Source of the DNA: Aralia elata
Taxonomy: Eukaryota; Streptophyta; Magnoliopsida; Apiales; Araliaceae
Assembly: GCA_034770075.1 (NCBI GenBank)
Contig: CM068388.1
Span: forward strand, 66,884,889 to 66,948,888
DNA: 64,000 nucleotides
Direction: 5' to 3'
Shown here: positions 23,100 to 34,046 of the stretch, piece after piece
Layout of the letters: each line of letters starts with the position of its first letter
How positions within the stretch are numbered: the first letter of the stretch is position 1
Translations under genes and position numbers: made by a program
The notes under the pieces: generated by a model
Database searches by the model: none
What the model saw: only the letters and a program-made list of their open reading frames with translations
Told to the model about the DNA's origin: nothing

Positions 23100-24440
23100 G
23101 TACCATGATCTCTCCGCCCTCGATCAAGTCTTGTATTTTGTGTCTCAAAGCCCAACATTTCTCTGTAGAATGGCCTGGAGCCTTTTAGTGATATGCACAC
23201 CTCTTTAATGGATCATGATTCCTTCCTATTAAGTCTACAGGCAGAGCAACTCAATAATTTTCTTTTGGGCTACCAGCAAAGCTAGAATATTTTCTAACGG
23301 CTCACCCAAGGGTGTCATTATCTTATTCCTCCCGAGTCTCCGTGGAAGATATAGATAGTTACTTTGTGCTCTGATGGGGGGCACGTTGTACAACCCTATT
23401 ATGTTCTGACCTTGTAATACAAGGCACACATCCTCTTCTTCTGCCCCATTATTCGTCTCTTAGTTATTCCCATAACTCCACGCCCGAAGGTGTTTGGCCA
23501 TTCCTCCCAAAGTGGAAATATCCTTGATTTTCCCAGCTTTCAAGCCCATTTCTACCATTTCGCCATGTCTGATTATCTCTGAAAATGGCTTGCCTATGTC
23601 GGCTAAGACCCTCTCGTAATATGGCCCTTCTTGAATGTCTATGAAAGTCATCACCATTTCGTTCTCGTCCATATATGGGCTTACTTGAGCTGCCATTCGC
23701 CTCTATCTCTGGGCGTAATCACGAAATGACTCATTGGGTTGCTTCTTGATTTTGGTCATTTGGTATCGATCAGGAGCCATTTGGGACTAAAAGCTATACT
23801 GGTTGAGGAAAGCATGGGCTAACTCTTCCCAGCTATGAATCTTAGTATTGTCCAGTCTAGCATACCAGGTTCTAGCCTCTCCGATTAAGCTCTTTTGGAA
23901 AAGTTATACTCTGAGGCTTTCATCTTCGACATATGATCCCAGTTCTCCTATGTATACTTTTAGGTGGGTGTAATGATCTCCTGACCCATTATATTTCTCG
24001 AAGTCTGGTACTTGGAATTTGTCCGGATAGCGAGCACCAAGAAATATGCAAAGGTCTGAGTAGTTGACACTGCCGTAGGTTCCCACCCCTTTCATAGAGC
24101 GGATGGCTTCCTCTATTTGTCTTATCTTCTTTTTGACTTCCCTGATTTCCTTTGTCCTCGGGGACATTGATTATCTCCCTTGTCTGGGTTTTACTGGGAG
24201 CATCCTTGGTTACTCTGTTGCCAAAATGGAATATCGGAGCAGGAATTCGGACGTCGTTTGTCTTGATTGGGATTTGGATTCCTTCTTGTGTAGAAGATTC
24301 AGGTTGAGTAGCTGATTTCAGATCTTGGAACATCTTACATTACTCTTTCAATAACTTAGCCATCTCGACGACTTATTTTTGAAGCTTTCGGATTCCTCCT
24401 GAGAGACGGGCGCCAAATCAAGTGTAGGATTCTCAGACAT
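23100..24440 (-). pseudogene. First gag region of element A
   Basis: Read leftward: a charged N-terminal part (EIREVKKKIRQIEEAIRSMK), then RYPDKFQVPDFEKYNGSGDH with HLKVYIGELG, the start of the Tat/Ogre capsid domain. After a poorly readable stretch (23,700-23,900) comes AAQVSPYMDENEMVMTFIDI with EGPYYERVLADIGKPFSEII. A CAYHxKAPGHSTEKC zinc-like motif (x is a stop codon) lies near 23,170, followed by RHKIQDLIEGGEIMV. The open pieces are 23,235-23,429, 23,460-23,696 and 23,904-24,167. Gag would package the RNA in a virus-like particle. Several stops and frame changes make it non-functional. Confidence 0.8.
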
Positions 24441-25090
24441 CTTAATTGGAGGCATTCTAACCTTTCGAGCTTGAAGTCGGGTTCGTAGACCAAACTACAC
24501 AAGCAACATGACGTAGTTTAGTATTGAGAATTGGTAGGTTTGGATGCATGCTAATGCAATATGTTTTGTGTTGAGGGTTTTATAATCTTTTCCTGCAAAA
24601 CAAATGGTTAGTAGGTTTTATGACTGGATAAGAAGATGGTGATCAATTTAAGATGGATGAAATTTTGCATATGTAAAGAGTAATAGGGCATGAAGAGACT
24701 TCCCGTAACGTTAAGTTTATCTGAGGCTGACCTACCCTAGGGTTACTCTCGCGGGCTTTTTAGTCCCCAGATCTTCGCAACCTACTCGATGGGAATGAAT
24801 CTAAACTTTTAATTAGAGCTGATCTAGGTGGTGCCTCTCCTGAGCCTCGTGGGGGAACGCCCCCTTGAGTCCAGTAATCAACAACCGACGGGTTCACCTC
24901 CTGGAGGAGGAATCACACAACATACATTCACATACATTCATCGTGCCTCACCGCATGCATATAATGACATTGTGTGAAGCACTAAAGTAAAGCATGTAAG
25001 CCATTCATCGCAACATTCATTCAAACCATTCACACCACACATAGATAAGAAAGCAAAACAACAAGATTGGAACGCGGCTTAAGCCCTCTA
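24441..25090 (-). other. Leader of element A, between primer site and gag
   Basis: There is no coding signal. The plus strand shows CTACCCTAGGGTTACTCTCG (about 24,732), GTGGTGCCTCTCCTGAGCC (24,828) and a repeated CATACATTCA (24,923 and 24,933). Confidence 0.6.
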
Positions 25091-25113
25091 TCTTCCCCAG
25101 CAGAGTCGCCAAC
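25091..25113 (-). other. Primer binding site of element A
   Basis: On the minus strand, directly after the 5' LTR end (...GTCGACA, G), is TTGGCGACTCTGCTGGGGA. TGGCGACTC(T/C)GCTGGGGA is the primer site I know from Ogre/Tat elements (tRNA-Arg type). It fixes element orientation. Confidence 0.85.
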
Positions 25114-26770
25114 TGTCGACGTCGGGAATTTTTCCAAATTTCTTTTAATTGTCTCTACCCTTTTTAAGATTTCGATTTATTCATTTCGCTTGAAGGGTGA
25201 TTTTTATTAAAAAGTCAACATAAATGCCGACGGGGTTTTGAAAGGTTGATTTTAATGATGAGCCAATTTGACAGAGCCGCCAGTTGGTAAAGATTTAAAT
25301 AGATGTACCAACTCATCCGAACTTTTAGATTTTCACAATATTGCCCAATATGTGACTCTGTAAAATTGGTCTTGAAACCGAGATTCATAGAGTTCGGGGG
25401 CTTGCTTAAGCGAGGGGAAGGTGTTAGGCACCCCCCGACTTCCATGAAAACACAGTTATCGCATCTTATTGTTTTCCTAAATATGAAGTGTGTGTGTGTG
25501 TGTGTGTGTGATTTTGAAGGAAATCGCTATCTAGCTTTAGACCGAAATCGTGAGATGTGCGTTATTTTGAAAGTAACTTAAAGCCTCTTTGAACTTATGC
25601 ACGAGAGATTTGATTTAAAAAAAAGGCTCGTTTTAGTTTATGATTTTGATAGAAATTGTTTTTTAGGTGACGTTTTGGAAAGTTCGATTTTTAAACCCTT
25701 CGTCAAATATGAATCGAGATTCATCATTACTTTTATTTTTAAGTTAAAGTGGTCTTATTAACTCGAGCGATTTGATTTTGAAAGATCTTTGTCGTTTTGT
25801 TTAAAAATCGTTTTTTTTTTGTTTTGATAAACAGGAAATTAAGCATTAAAATAGGGTCGGGGTGATCCGTGGGCATGAAAGCTATCTCAATAGCCCCGAA
25901 CACCTACAATAACAATTTTCACTATTATAGGGCCTAAAATCCAGTTTTCATGGGATGGAACCCTCGATACCGTTTTAAGGCCAAATTTACATTTACAATT
26001 ATTCGGATAATAACTTTACAATCGAACTAATGTCCATCGTGGGAATCATGCCAAGATCCATTTCAAGGATCCCAACTCCAAGATTCCCAGGTTCACATCG
26101 TGATAAACAATATATTAAAATAAAAAAATAAATAATAAAATGATATCTAGGAAAGGGCTCCCGTAACCCTATCTCGTAGATCGCATAATCGAATCCGACA
26201 TTGCAATAAATCCGTGGGAATAAATCCGTAGATCTAAGGTTCCCTAGATCTATACAATGACACAATCGGGACTTAAATCAAGAAATATATCCCAAACTGG
26301 CTATCAGATGATTCAATTGTTAGAATCCCTTGACGGCGGGTAGGTGGGACCCCCTCACCACTAGATATGGATCTAGGATTATACAGGGTAAACAAAAATC
26401 AACTTAAAACATTAAAACACATATATCCAACTAGATCTGCATTGGATCTAACATAAAGGTTAAAATTTTCAACATTGAAATCGATAATGAGTTAGATCCA
26501 AGCTAGATCTCAAGTGAATCTAGGAAAAGATTCAAACCTTAGCATTGCACGAGCAAAATATAGGTAAAATGGGTCGGATCTAAGCCAGATCGATAAATTA
26601 ACTTGAGGATATCATCGGATGATTAGGAGGAGATTTTAAACCATAGTAAATCCTCTTTAACCATCCATAATCCTATAGAGAGGATGCCTACACCCTAGAT
26701 ATAGATCTAGGATGCAGGGAGAGCCTCAACAAGATATTATTCGGAAAACAAACCAAATCCAAGCACAATA
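25114..26770 (-). repeat. Element A 5' LTR (right copy), cut by element B
   Basis: It matches the left LTR from TGTCGACGTCGGG to CCAAATCCAAGCACAA. At 26,771 element B's LTR begins, so the remaining ~1 kb of LTR (equivalent to 14,520-15,550) is not present here. It includes a longer GT run (25,489-25,510) than the left copy. Confidence 0.85.
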
Positions 26771-28552
26771 TGTTAGGTTTATATAACGCGAACATGCAAT
26801 CAACTTACATAAATAAAGCGGAAGCACGATAAAATCATATTTTAAAATTTTATACAAACCATCACTATGATCTATCCTTGTGTTCAATTATCAATTAAAC
26901 GAAAGAGAAAGAGAATAAGAAATTATACCCTCGTAGATCAAAGCTTCCTCGGGTACAAGTTCAACTCCTAGTCCTTCGTGTTCTTCTCGAATTTCACCGA
27001 TGAGATTCCTTCCTTTGACCAACGTTAGCCACCCAAGTGTTTGGCCTCTAGAGGTGATCCACCAAGGAAGAATAGGTATTCAAGAAGTTGGGTGTTGGCA
27101 AAACCTTAGTTTCTATCTCTATAGAAATTGCAAGTACTCTCCACAATCTCATGTAAGAGTGTGTACCCCTAATCTATGATAAGACTTCTCTTATTTATAG
27201 ATGTAGGAATAACCCTTACCTAAACTATTTAGGATTAGGGTTTCTATTATAATTAAACTCTTTTAATTAATTATGCTCCTAATCCAATTAGAAATTCATG
27301 TGAGAGTACTTCTATTAATTAATTCTCAATCCCTATTAGGAATTAAATAATAATAATATTTAATATTTTTAAAATATTAAATAATAAATATTAAGCTATT
27401 TAATTTATTCTATCTCCATAGATTACATTAAATACACTTAACTTATTATTACAATTATGTCATTTACTTCTTAAATAAATATTTTTCTTTTGCGGTGTGA
27501 CCCTTTAGGTTCTCCATATTAAACCGGTTGTGAATAAATCAATTATAACAATTCTAATTATATTTAAATAAATAAATTAAACTATTTAATTCATTTAAAT
27601 ATATAATATTTATTCTACAATAAGGGTAAGCCCCCTTAGCGATCAACGACTTTCTAGATAATATAGATTTCAACATTAATCACAAAGAACCTTTCAGTGC
27701 ATAGTTACCGTACAATTCAATCCTTCTACCATACAATGTCCCAATTAAATATAAGACATGGAATTACTGTCAAGTCTTATTTTATTTAATTATATGTATT
27801 TCCATTCCCAAATGCACAACTCTAAATAATGCAAATTAGAAACTCCTTTCTAATTTCATTCTGCCTTGGCCAAGGACTACTGAGTTGTCATTTATAGAAT
27901 CACATAGGACATTCACATCTTTTACTAGACGTGGTAGATTCTTTGTTGATCATTCACCTATCTCCATGTACAACTTATTATACCTAATCATACCCTTTGA
28001 TATACCCTAAAGGTCTTAAGGGATATATCAAAGTATAACTCATCAAACACAAGATACTATGATGATCTGAAGTCTAAGGATCACTTGTACTACTATCACT
28101 AGAGGAATTTCTATTGACAGGCGAGTAAAACTCCATTAGGTATTCCTTAGCGAGCCACGTTCAGTGTACTTATTCTCCAATAAGCACCTACATACATGCT
28201 TTAGTGTCTCCACATAAATGATTATGAGACCAATCATCATCTTCATAAGAGCAAGCAACATATGTACTAATCTATCCAGATTCACTAATCCCCTTTTTAA
28301 TAATCTAACGATTAGGAACGATGTTAGTTTGTGAGCTATCTTAAATTTAGATCTCATTAGCATGATCACCATCATGATTCGAAAAGCATTGCTTAAAACT
28401 ATGGCTTTATCACATTTAATATAACAACACAATGTAGATAAAGTAAAATGCCTTTTAAGAAAATCAATTCTTTTATTAATAAATGAATAAGATTACAAAG
28501 TATATGCTACATCATATCAAATATGATTGGCTTGTGTGCATACTACTTTCAA
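26771..28552 (-). repeat. Element B 3' LTR
   Basis: The plus strand begins TGTTAGGTTTATATAACGCG and ends ATACTACTTTCAA, followed by TCTCCCACTTGCAC, which is the polypurine tract GTGCAAGTGGGAGA on the minus strand. It matches the LTR at 39,481-41,280 in reverse complement over its length. Confidence 0.9.
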
Positions 28553-31057
28553 TCTCCCACTTGCACTAAAGCCAATCGCCATGGTATCTTATACCCATCT
28601 TCTCTAAGTGAGGATCATCCCGCTGTTTGGATAAAGCTTTAGTAAATGGATATGTAATGTTGTTCTTGAGAGTCCACTATCTCTATAGTGACTTCTCCTC
28701 TTTCAATGATTTCTCTAATCAAATGAAAGTGCCGCAACATATGTTTGAATCCAAGATGAGACTTAGGAACTATTCCTAGTTCTGTAATGAACTTTTCATC
28801 CAAACAATCAACCTGCAGCGTCATTTACAACTCTATACTTTGTCTTTATTACTAAATCAACAACTCTTTGCTGTTTGGAACCTTTCCAATTCACTGCACC
28901 ACCATTCAAGGTAACCATTTATCCTAAAGTGGCCAATCTAAAAAATTTGAGTCTGTTTAACCCTGTAGTTTTAATTCAGACCTACCATAAATCATGATCA
29001 CATCTTCAGTACCGGTTAAGTACTTAAAGATGTTTATCACTGTCTTATAGTGATCTTCTCCTGAATACGGCTGATCAACATCAGACCTTGTATATTCATT
29101 GCATACATGATAGTAACTCACGTGATCTCCTTTTTATTGAGGACAATTTACAGAGATACACTCTATGGCTCATCATCATGAGACCTCTCTTGGAGTTTGC
29201 CATGCTAAATGCCTTTAGCATCGAATGAATATACATTCATTGGGTCAAGCCGAACATTCTTTTAAATCTATCTATATAGATTTATATCCCCAATTTATCG
29301 GATGTTCCTCCTAAGATATTCATAGAGGAATGTTTAGACATTTTTATTTTGACTGATTGTGGCATTGGTGTGTTATTCCTTAGCAGTAGTATATCAACAT
29401 ATAATACTAGGAATGTCACAGTGCTCCCACTGACCCTTTTGTACACATTAGGTTCATTCTTGTTTTTGATAAAATCAAACTCTTTTGATTCTCTCATCAA
29501 AATAAATGTTCCATCTTTGAGAAGCTTGCTTCAATCCATAAATAGATCATTGTAGCTTAAAACATGATTTGCTTCAACCATTGAAATAAATTCCTCTGGC
29601 TATATCATATATACATTCTCCTCAAGTCTTTATTGAGGAAGGATGTCTCCACATCCATTTTATCAGATTTCGTAATAAGCTGCAATCACAAGAAAAATTC
29701 AAATGGACTTGAGCATTACCCGTTAATAAGGTTTTATCACAGTCAACTCCTTGACTTGATTTTAAACCTTTTAAATAGGTCTAGTCTTATAGGTCTCCAC
29801 CTTTCCATTTGCCTCAATCTTTCTCTTAAAGACCCATATACACCCTTTAGGCACTATGCCTTTCGGTGGAGTAACCTGAGTCTATACTTGGTTCTCATAC
29901 ATGGAGTCCATTTCGGATTTCATGGCCATCTGCTATTTCTCTGAGTATTTACTACTCATAGCCTCATCGTATATAACTGATCATCATCCTCTATGATGTG
30001 TATCTCATCATCATCCTCTATGATGAATCCATACCTTCTAGGTATCTTCGGTACTCTTCCAGATTTACAATTCGGTTGTGGTACAATAGGTCTATCTACA
30101 GGTTCCTCGGTTTGACTTATAATGCTTTGTAGTCTTTGAACTCCTTCAAGATCTATTACCCTCCCACTAGCTCCTTCAATGATAAACACCTTTATCCAAG
30201 AAGGCAGCGTGTAGGATTATAGTAATAATATCCTAAACTTTCTTTAGGATATCCCACAAATCTGCACTTGTCAGATATTGTCCCAAACTTATCTTTTGAA
30301 ACCTTTTCACATAAGCTGGACAACCCCTTATCTCAACATACTTAAGACTAGGAATCCTCCCTATCCATAACTTTTATGGAGTCTTGGGGCCGGATATTGA
30401 GGTTATCTTATATTGTAGATATGCAGCCATTTCTAGGGTATAACCCCAGATGGATACTAGAATGTCGGTAAAAATTATTATGGACCGCACCATGTCCAAC
30501 AAGGTACAATTTCTCCTTTTAAGATACACCAATCAATCATTGCGTATCATGAAGCGTCCATTATGAGAAAATACCATTTTTGAGATGATCTAGAAACTCA
30601 TTGTACAAGTATTCCTTCTTCAATCTGATTAAAGAATCTTAATACTTTGTTAATTTGTTTCACTTCTGAATTCTTTGAACCTTTCAAATGAGTCAGACTT
30701 GTATTTCATCAAATACACATGTTCAACTCTTTGAATGATCATCTCCTTTTCTTTTACTAGTTTGTTCAATTTGTAAAATTATTTTTCATGTGAGTCAAGT
30801 TTACAAAGTCCATCAAGTGATCTTCTAGTTTCAAACAAAACATTATCATTATAAATAAAACAACAATTGTTCTTAAATATAATACCAGAACCTTCCTAGT
30901 CCAATAACGGAAGTAATAATGTTTCTTAAGAGAACTGGAACATAATAACAACTTATTAACTTAACAGACTTGCCCGTAGGCAACGCTAAACTATAAGTTC
31001 CTATGGCTAATGTAGCAACCATTACTCCATTCTCCGCACATAAGATTACTTTCTCTT
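28553..31057 (-). pseudogene. Decayed copia pol of element B
   Basis: Reading right to left: the post-active-site part of protease (TYSLALPTGKSVKLISCYYV, 30,873-31,082), a deletion joining RRSDDHSK-like sequence to the middle of integrase near 30,745, the link region GRVIDLEGVQRLQS with PIVPQPNCKSGRVPKIPRRY (29,956-30,189), reverse transcriptase remnants with VTFLVLYVDILL (the YVDD box now YVDI, 29,282-29,500), and RNase H remnants with KFITELGIVPKSHLGFKHML (28,639-28,824). Many stops and frameshifts. It cannot make a functional polyprotein. Confidence 0.8.
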
Positions 31058-31107
31058 TTGTTGGGAATCTGTATGCGATCATCTAGTCCATCATCATAGG
31101 GGGAGAA
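31058..31107 (+). other. 3' internal end and polypurine tract of an E-family element
   Basis: TTTGTTGGGAATCTGTATGC then CATCATCATAGGGGGAGAA lead into the LTR start TGTTAAGATC. AGGGGGAGAA is a classic polypurine tract, normally found just upstream of a 3' LTR. Element B homology stops at about 31,057. Confidence 0.75.
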
Positions 31108-34032
31108 TGTTAAGATCTGCATGAGATTACCATTATTCTGTATATATGATTTGATTGATGACAAAATGATAATAGGAACATTCATACGGTTAAAGCATTG
31201 TAAAGTCCTTAATGAAATATATGTACAAGGACTTAGAAGATCAAATATGTTAGGTTGATCTAAGCCAAATGAATATCTATCTGATTAGAGCATGTTTGTA
31301 AGATTAGGCTTTGTAAAAGTCCTTAATTGAATGTAATGTAAAAGGACTTAGAATAGAATAGAAGGAGATCAAACTTGTTAGGTTGATCTTATGTACTGTA
31401 ATGACATATGTACAAACAAGGGCCTGACTGATCGTAGAGCATTGCACTGACTAAACGAAGGTCAACATCGCAGAATCAAGCATGTCATCACAAGGTCTGC
31501 CAGACAAATGTAAAACCTCGGCAGGACGTAGAGCCGCCTCGGTAGGATGAAAAGTTTCCTCGACATTATAGTGCTAAAATCCAAGATCGTAGTATCTAAC
31601 CAGGCAAGCACAGTAACAGGTTCGGCAGATCGTAGTAATCACTCGGCAGCATTTACCGAGCATCGTAGAGCTGCGCATGTCAACGAAGAGCATGCAAGGC
31701 AATCATAGAGTATAACTCGGCAGAACAAGGGCTTACTCAGAATCGTAGAGCATACACTACAAAAAGAAAGTCGCTGTGCTAACATGGGTTCGTAGAGTCA
31801 GTTCAAGCAAGCCACTCTACGACTCCCATGAACAGTGTGCAATCAAAGCAACAACGTAGAGCAGTCACTGCTAAAGCACTCCAAGATAAGGTGGCAATTT
31901 TCAAGACTACCAAGCAAGCTGAGCAAGAGCCATCAGACATAACAAGATCTCTGAATATAACCAAAGCATCAAGCCATGACAGAGATCAAAGGACAAGGTC
32001 AAGTAATCACTCTACGATCCATTAAGGCTCTAGATCTGCATCAAAGCAAAGGTCGTAAAGCAGGAAAAATTCAGCAAGATCAAGTGATCGTCGAGATATG
32101 TCTAAAGACAAATAGAAGTACTCATGCAGTCTCAGCAAAACAAAGCAAAAGATCATAGAGCAGCACTCTGTGACTAAAGGAAGAAGGTCTGAAGATTAAA
32201 GTAGAGCAGTCCTCTACATCAAAGGTGCCACAGCAAACAAGAAAATTATAGAGCAGTCCTCTATAACACAGCAGCAGAGCCAACACCTAAAAGAACATAG
32301 AGTAGTCCTCTATGATAAGCACACTAGCAATAGCTCAATGAAGATCATGAAACACTATGCTCTAGAACGAAAAGCTAAAAATAGATCACAGAGCACGAGG
32401 AAACATAGACTACAATATAGTGAGAAACATATATGAGCACAATGCAAATGCAGACAGCCACTCTACAAATTGCAAGAGAGCAAGAGGCCACAACTAAAGT
32501 TAGCAGTAAACTCTACGAACAAAGGCAACAGTCGTCAAACAAGCAATTCACTCTACGATCTGAGATTAAGGCTGCACCTAAGATGATTGTAGAGAAAGTA
32601 AAGACAGTGCCAGCTGGATTAAAGATATTAGGGCACTCAGGATTGCGATTCCAAGATAAGCGGCTGAATATATAAAGGAGTATAATATACAACCAATGTG
32701 AGTGCAACTCAAACAGTCACATTCGCAGCAATCAAACATACGGCACATGTGACTCCACTATCTTGGTACCAGCTAATGGATGCTGACTCAGCAATCACTA
32801 GCAGACTTAGGGAAGTAAAATGCTCAGTGATATAATAAACAAATCTGCAGAAAGCTAGTATCCAACAGAAAGAAGTGCAACGGGAAGATTTCAACGGCAA
32901 GCTTCCATCGGGAAAGAAAATAGAGAGTTACAAAAAGAAAGAACAACACTCGAATAAGAGTGTGTTGGTATGCAGTAAGCAAGAGTGAGCAAGAACATCA
33001 ACTATACTATCAGCTAGAAGCTTCACTGCAACAAAGAGGTATGCCAAAGGGCTGGCATATGAGCTAAGAGTCGGATGACCAAGTAGCCAAGATCTAAAGT
33101 AACCAAATCCAGAATGGACAACTCTATGATTAAACAAGGAACACTACATGCTGAATAGACGAAGAAGTGACTTGGACAAGTCAACAAGTGTTCAATGGAA
33201 GTGATCATCTGCATCTGCTATGTACTAGAAGAAGGAAGGGCTTAAACGACTATCATCAGTAGCATCCAGAAGAAGATCACCATCACCTGTAAAGTACCTA
33301 AAGATGAAGGAGATCAAAACTCATCTTGACAGCACAACTCAACAAACCTTCACCACACCAAAGAGGGCAGGATGTCCTTGTCTTAAGTGACTAAACAAAG
33401 TCAAGTCTGCTGGACTTGCTGAGTACTAAAGGGTACAAGAGATTCTAAGGCTGCTGGCTTTAGTCTCCAAGTTCCAAGGCTGCTGGCCTTGAAGGGTTCT
33501 TTGTGAACTGGGTTTCTAAGTCTGCCGGACTTGAAGAGGGTCATTGGATCCTTGTCCGAGGGACTAAAAACAACTCAAGTCTGCGAGACACAAGATGGGT
33601 CAGAGGATCCGTGTCTGCAGGGGTTGAGGAGGGTCATAGGATCCTTGCCTTTGTGGCTAAAAACAACTCTTGTCTACTGGACTTGAGGAGGGCGTAGAGT
33701 CCTTGTCTTTATGACTAAAACATTTAGTGGATTCCTACTTGTTATAGTAGAAGAGTGGAGTAGGAGTTATTACGTCTCCGAACCACTTAAAAATTCCTAT
33801 GTCGTTTACTTTATGTCATTTACTTTATGCTCAATAAACTGCTATATATGTTATCAACCATACTATAGGCTTGTAGACTGAATCTATGAAGGGGATATTA
33901 ATGTTTATTTAGTTGTGCATGAATTGATTCTCTATCCTATAACTGTTATACTTTCACTAATAAACGAAAAAGTTTTTAAGGATCTATTCAACCCCCCCTT
34001 CTAGATCCACATTGTGTCCCAGTGAACTAACA
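31108..34032 (+). repeat. Element E LTR (2,925 bp)
   Basis: It begins TGTTAAGATC and ends GAACTAACA, with TGTTA...TAACA inverted ends. The left half is rich in CGTAGAG/CTCTACG words and stem-loops. The right half matches 1-1,102. Positions 33,400-33,720 contain degenerate repeats of CTGCTGGACTTGA and AGAGGGTCATAGGATCCTTG. The open frames at 31,828-32,158 and 32,433-32,675 and their antisense counterparts have no domain and are not considered genes. Confidence 0.85.
32154..32314 (+). repeat. Four short stem-loops with paired base changes
   Basis: Hairpins: CATAGAG-cagca-CTCTGTG (32,154-32,172, one G/T pair), GTAGAG-cagtc-CTCTAC (32,201-32,217), TTATAGAG-cagtc-CTCTATAA (32,246-32,266) and CATAGAG-tagtc-CTCTATG (32,296-32,314). 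Stems of 6-8 bp share AGAG/CTCT but differ at outer positions while staying paired. Loops are five bases and similar. Confidence 0.85.
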
Positions 34033-34034
34033 AT

Positions 34035-34046
34035 TGGTATCAGAGC
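34035..34046 (+). other. Primer binding site of element E
   Basis: TGGTATCAGAGC lies three bases after the LTR end. It is complementary to the 3' end of plant initiator methionine tRNA, the usual primer for Ty1/copia elements. Confidence 0.9.

Larger units (their letters stand above)
12835..26770 (-). mobile_element. Element A: Tat/Ogre-type gypsy retrotransposon lacking pol
   Basis: Two long LTR copies (12,835-15,550 and 25,114-26,770, the second cut by element B) enclose 9.6 kb. On the minus strand the order is 5' LTR, a primer site of the Ogre/Tat type, gag 1, gag 2, about 3 kb of non-coding DNA, an antisense plant-mobile-domain gene, a minisatellite, a polypurine tract and the 3' LTR. 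Protease, reverse transcriptase and integrase are not recognisable, so the element is non-autonomous. An antisense reading frame upstream of the 3' LTR is known from Tat-lineage elements, which supports the assignment. Confidence 0.85.
26771..31057 (-). mobile_element. Element B: Ty1/copia retrotransposon, 5' truncated
   Basis: A full 3' LTR (26,771-28,552) and an internal part running back to the protease region are present. gag, leader, primer site and 5' LTR are absent because element E's sequence starts at 31,058. It is the same family as element C in inverted orientation and carries the same integrase deletion. LTR length near 1.8 kb and the gag/integrase wording of relative D suggest an Angela/BARE-like lineage (inference). 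Confidence 0.85.

Noticed and set aside
31828..32158. Overlapping plus-strand frames in the E LTR
   Set aside because: They lie in the LTR with no start context or domain. The 1-1,102 copy does not cover them for comparison.
31433..32560. Regular short repeats as a CRISPR-like array
   Set aside because: The repeats are 7-10 bp, irregularly spaced, in both orientations, and lie within a plant retrotransposon LTR.
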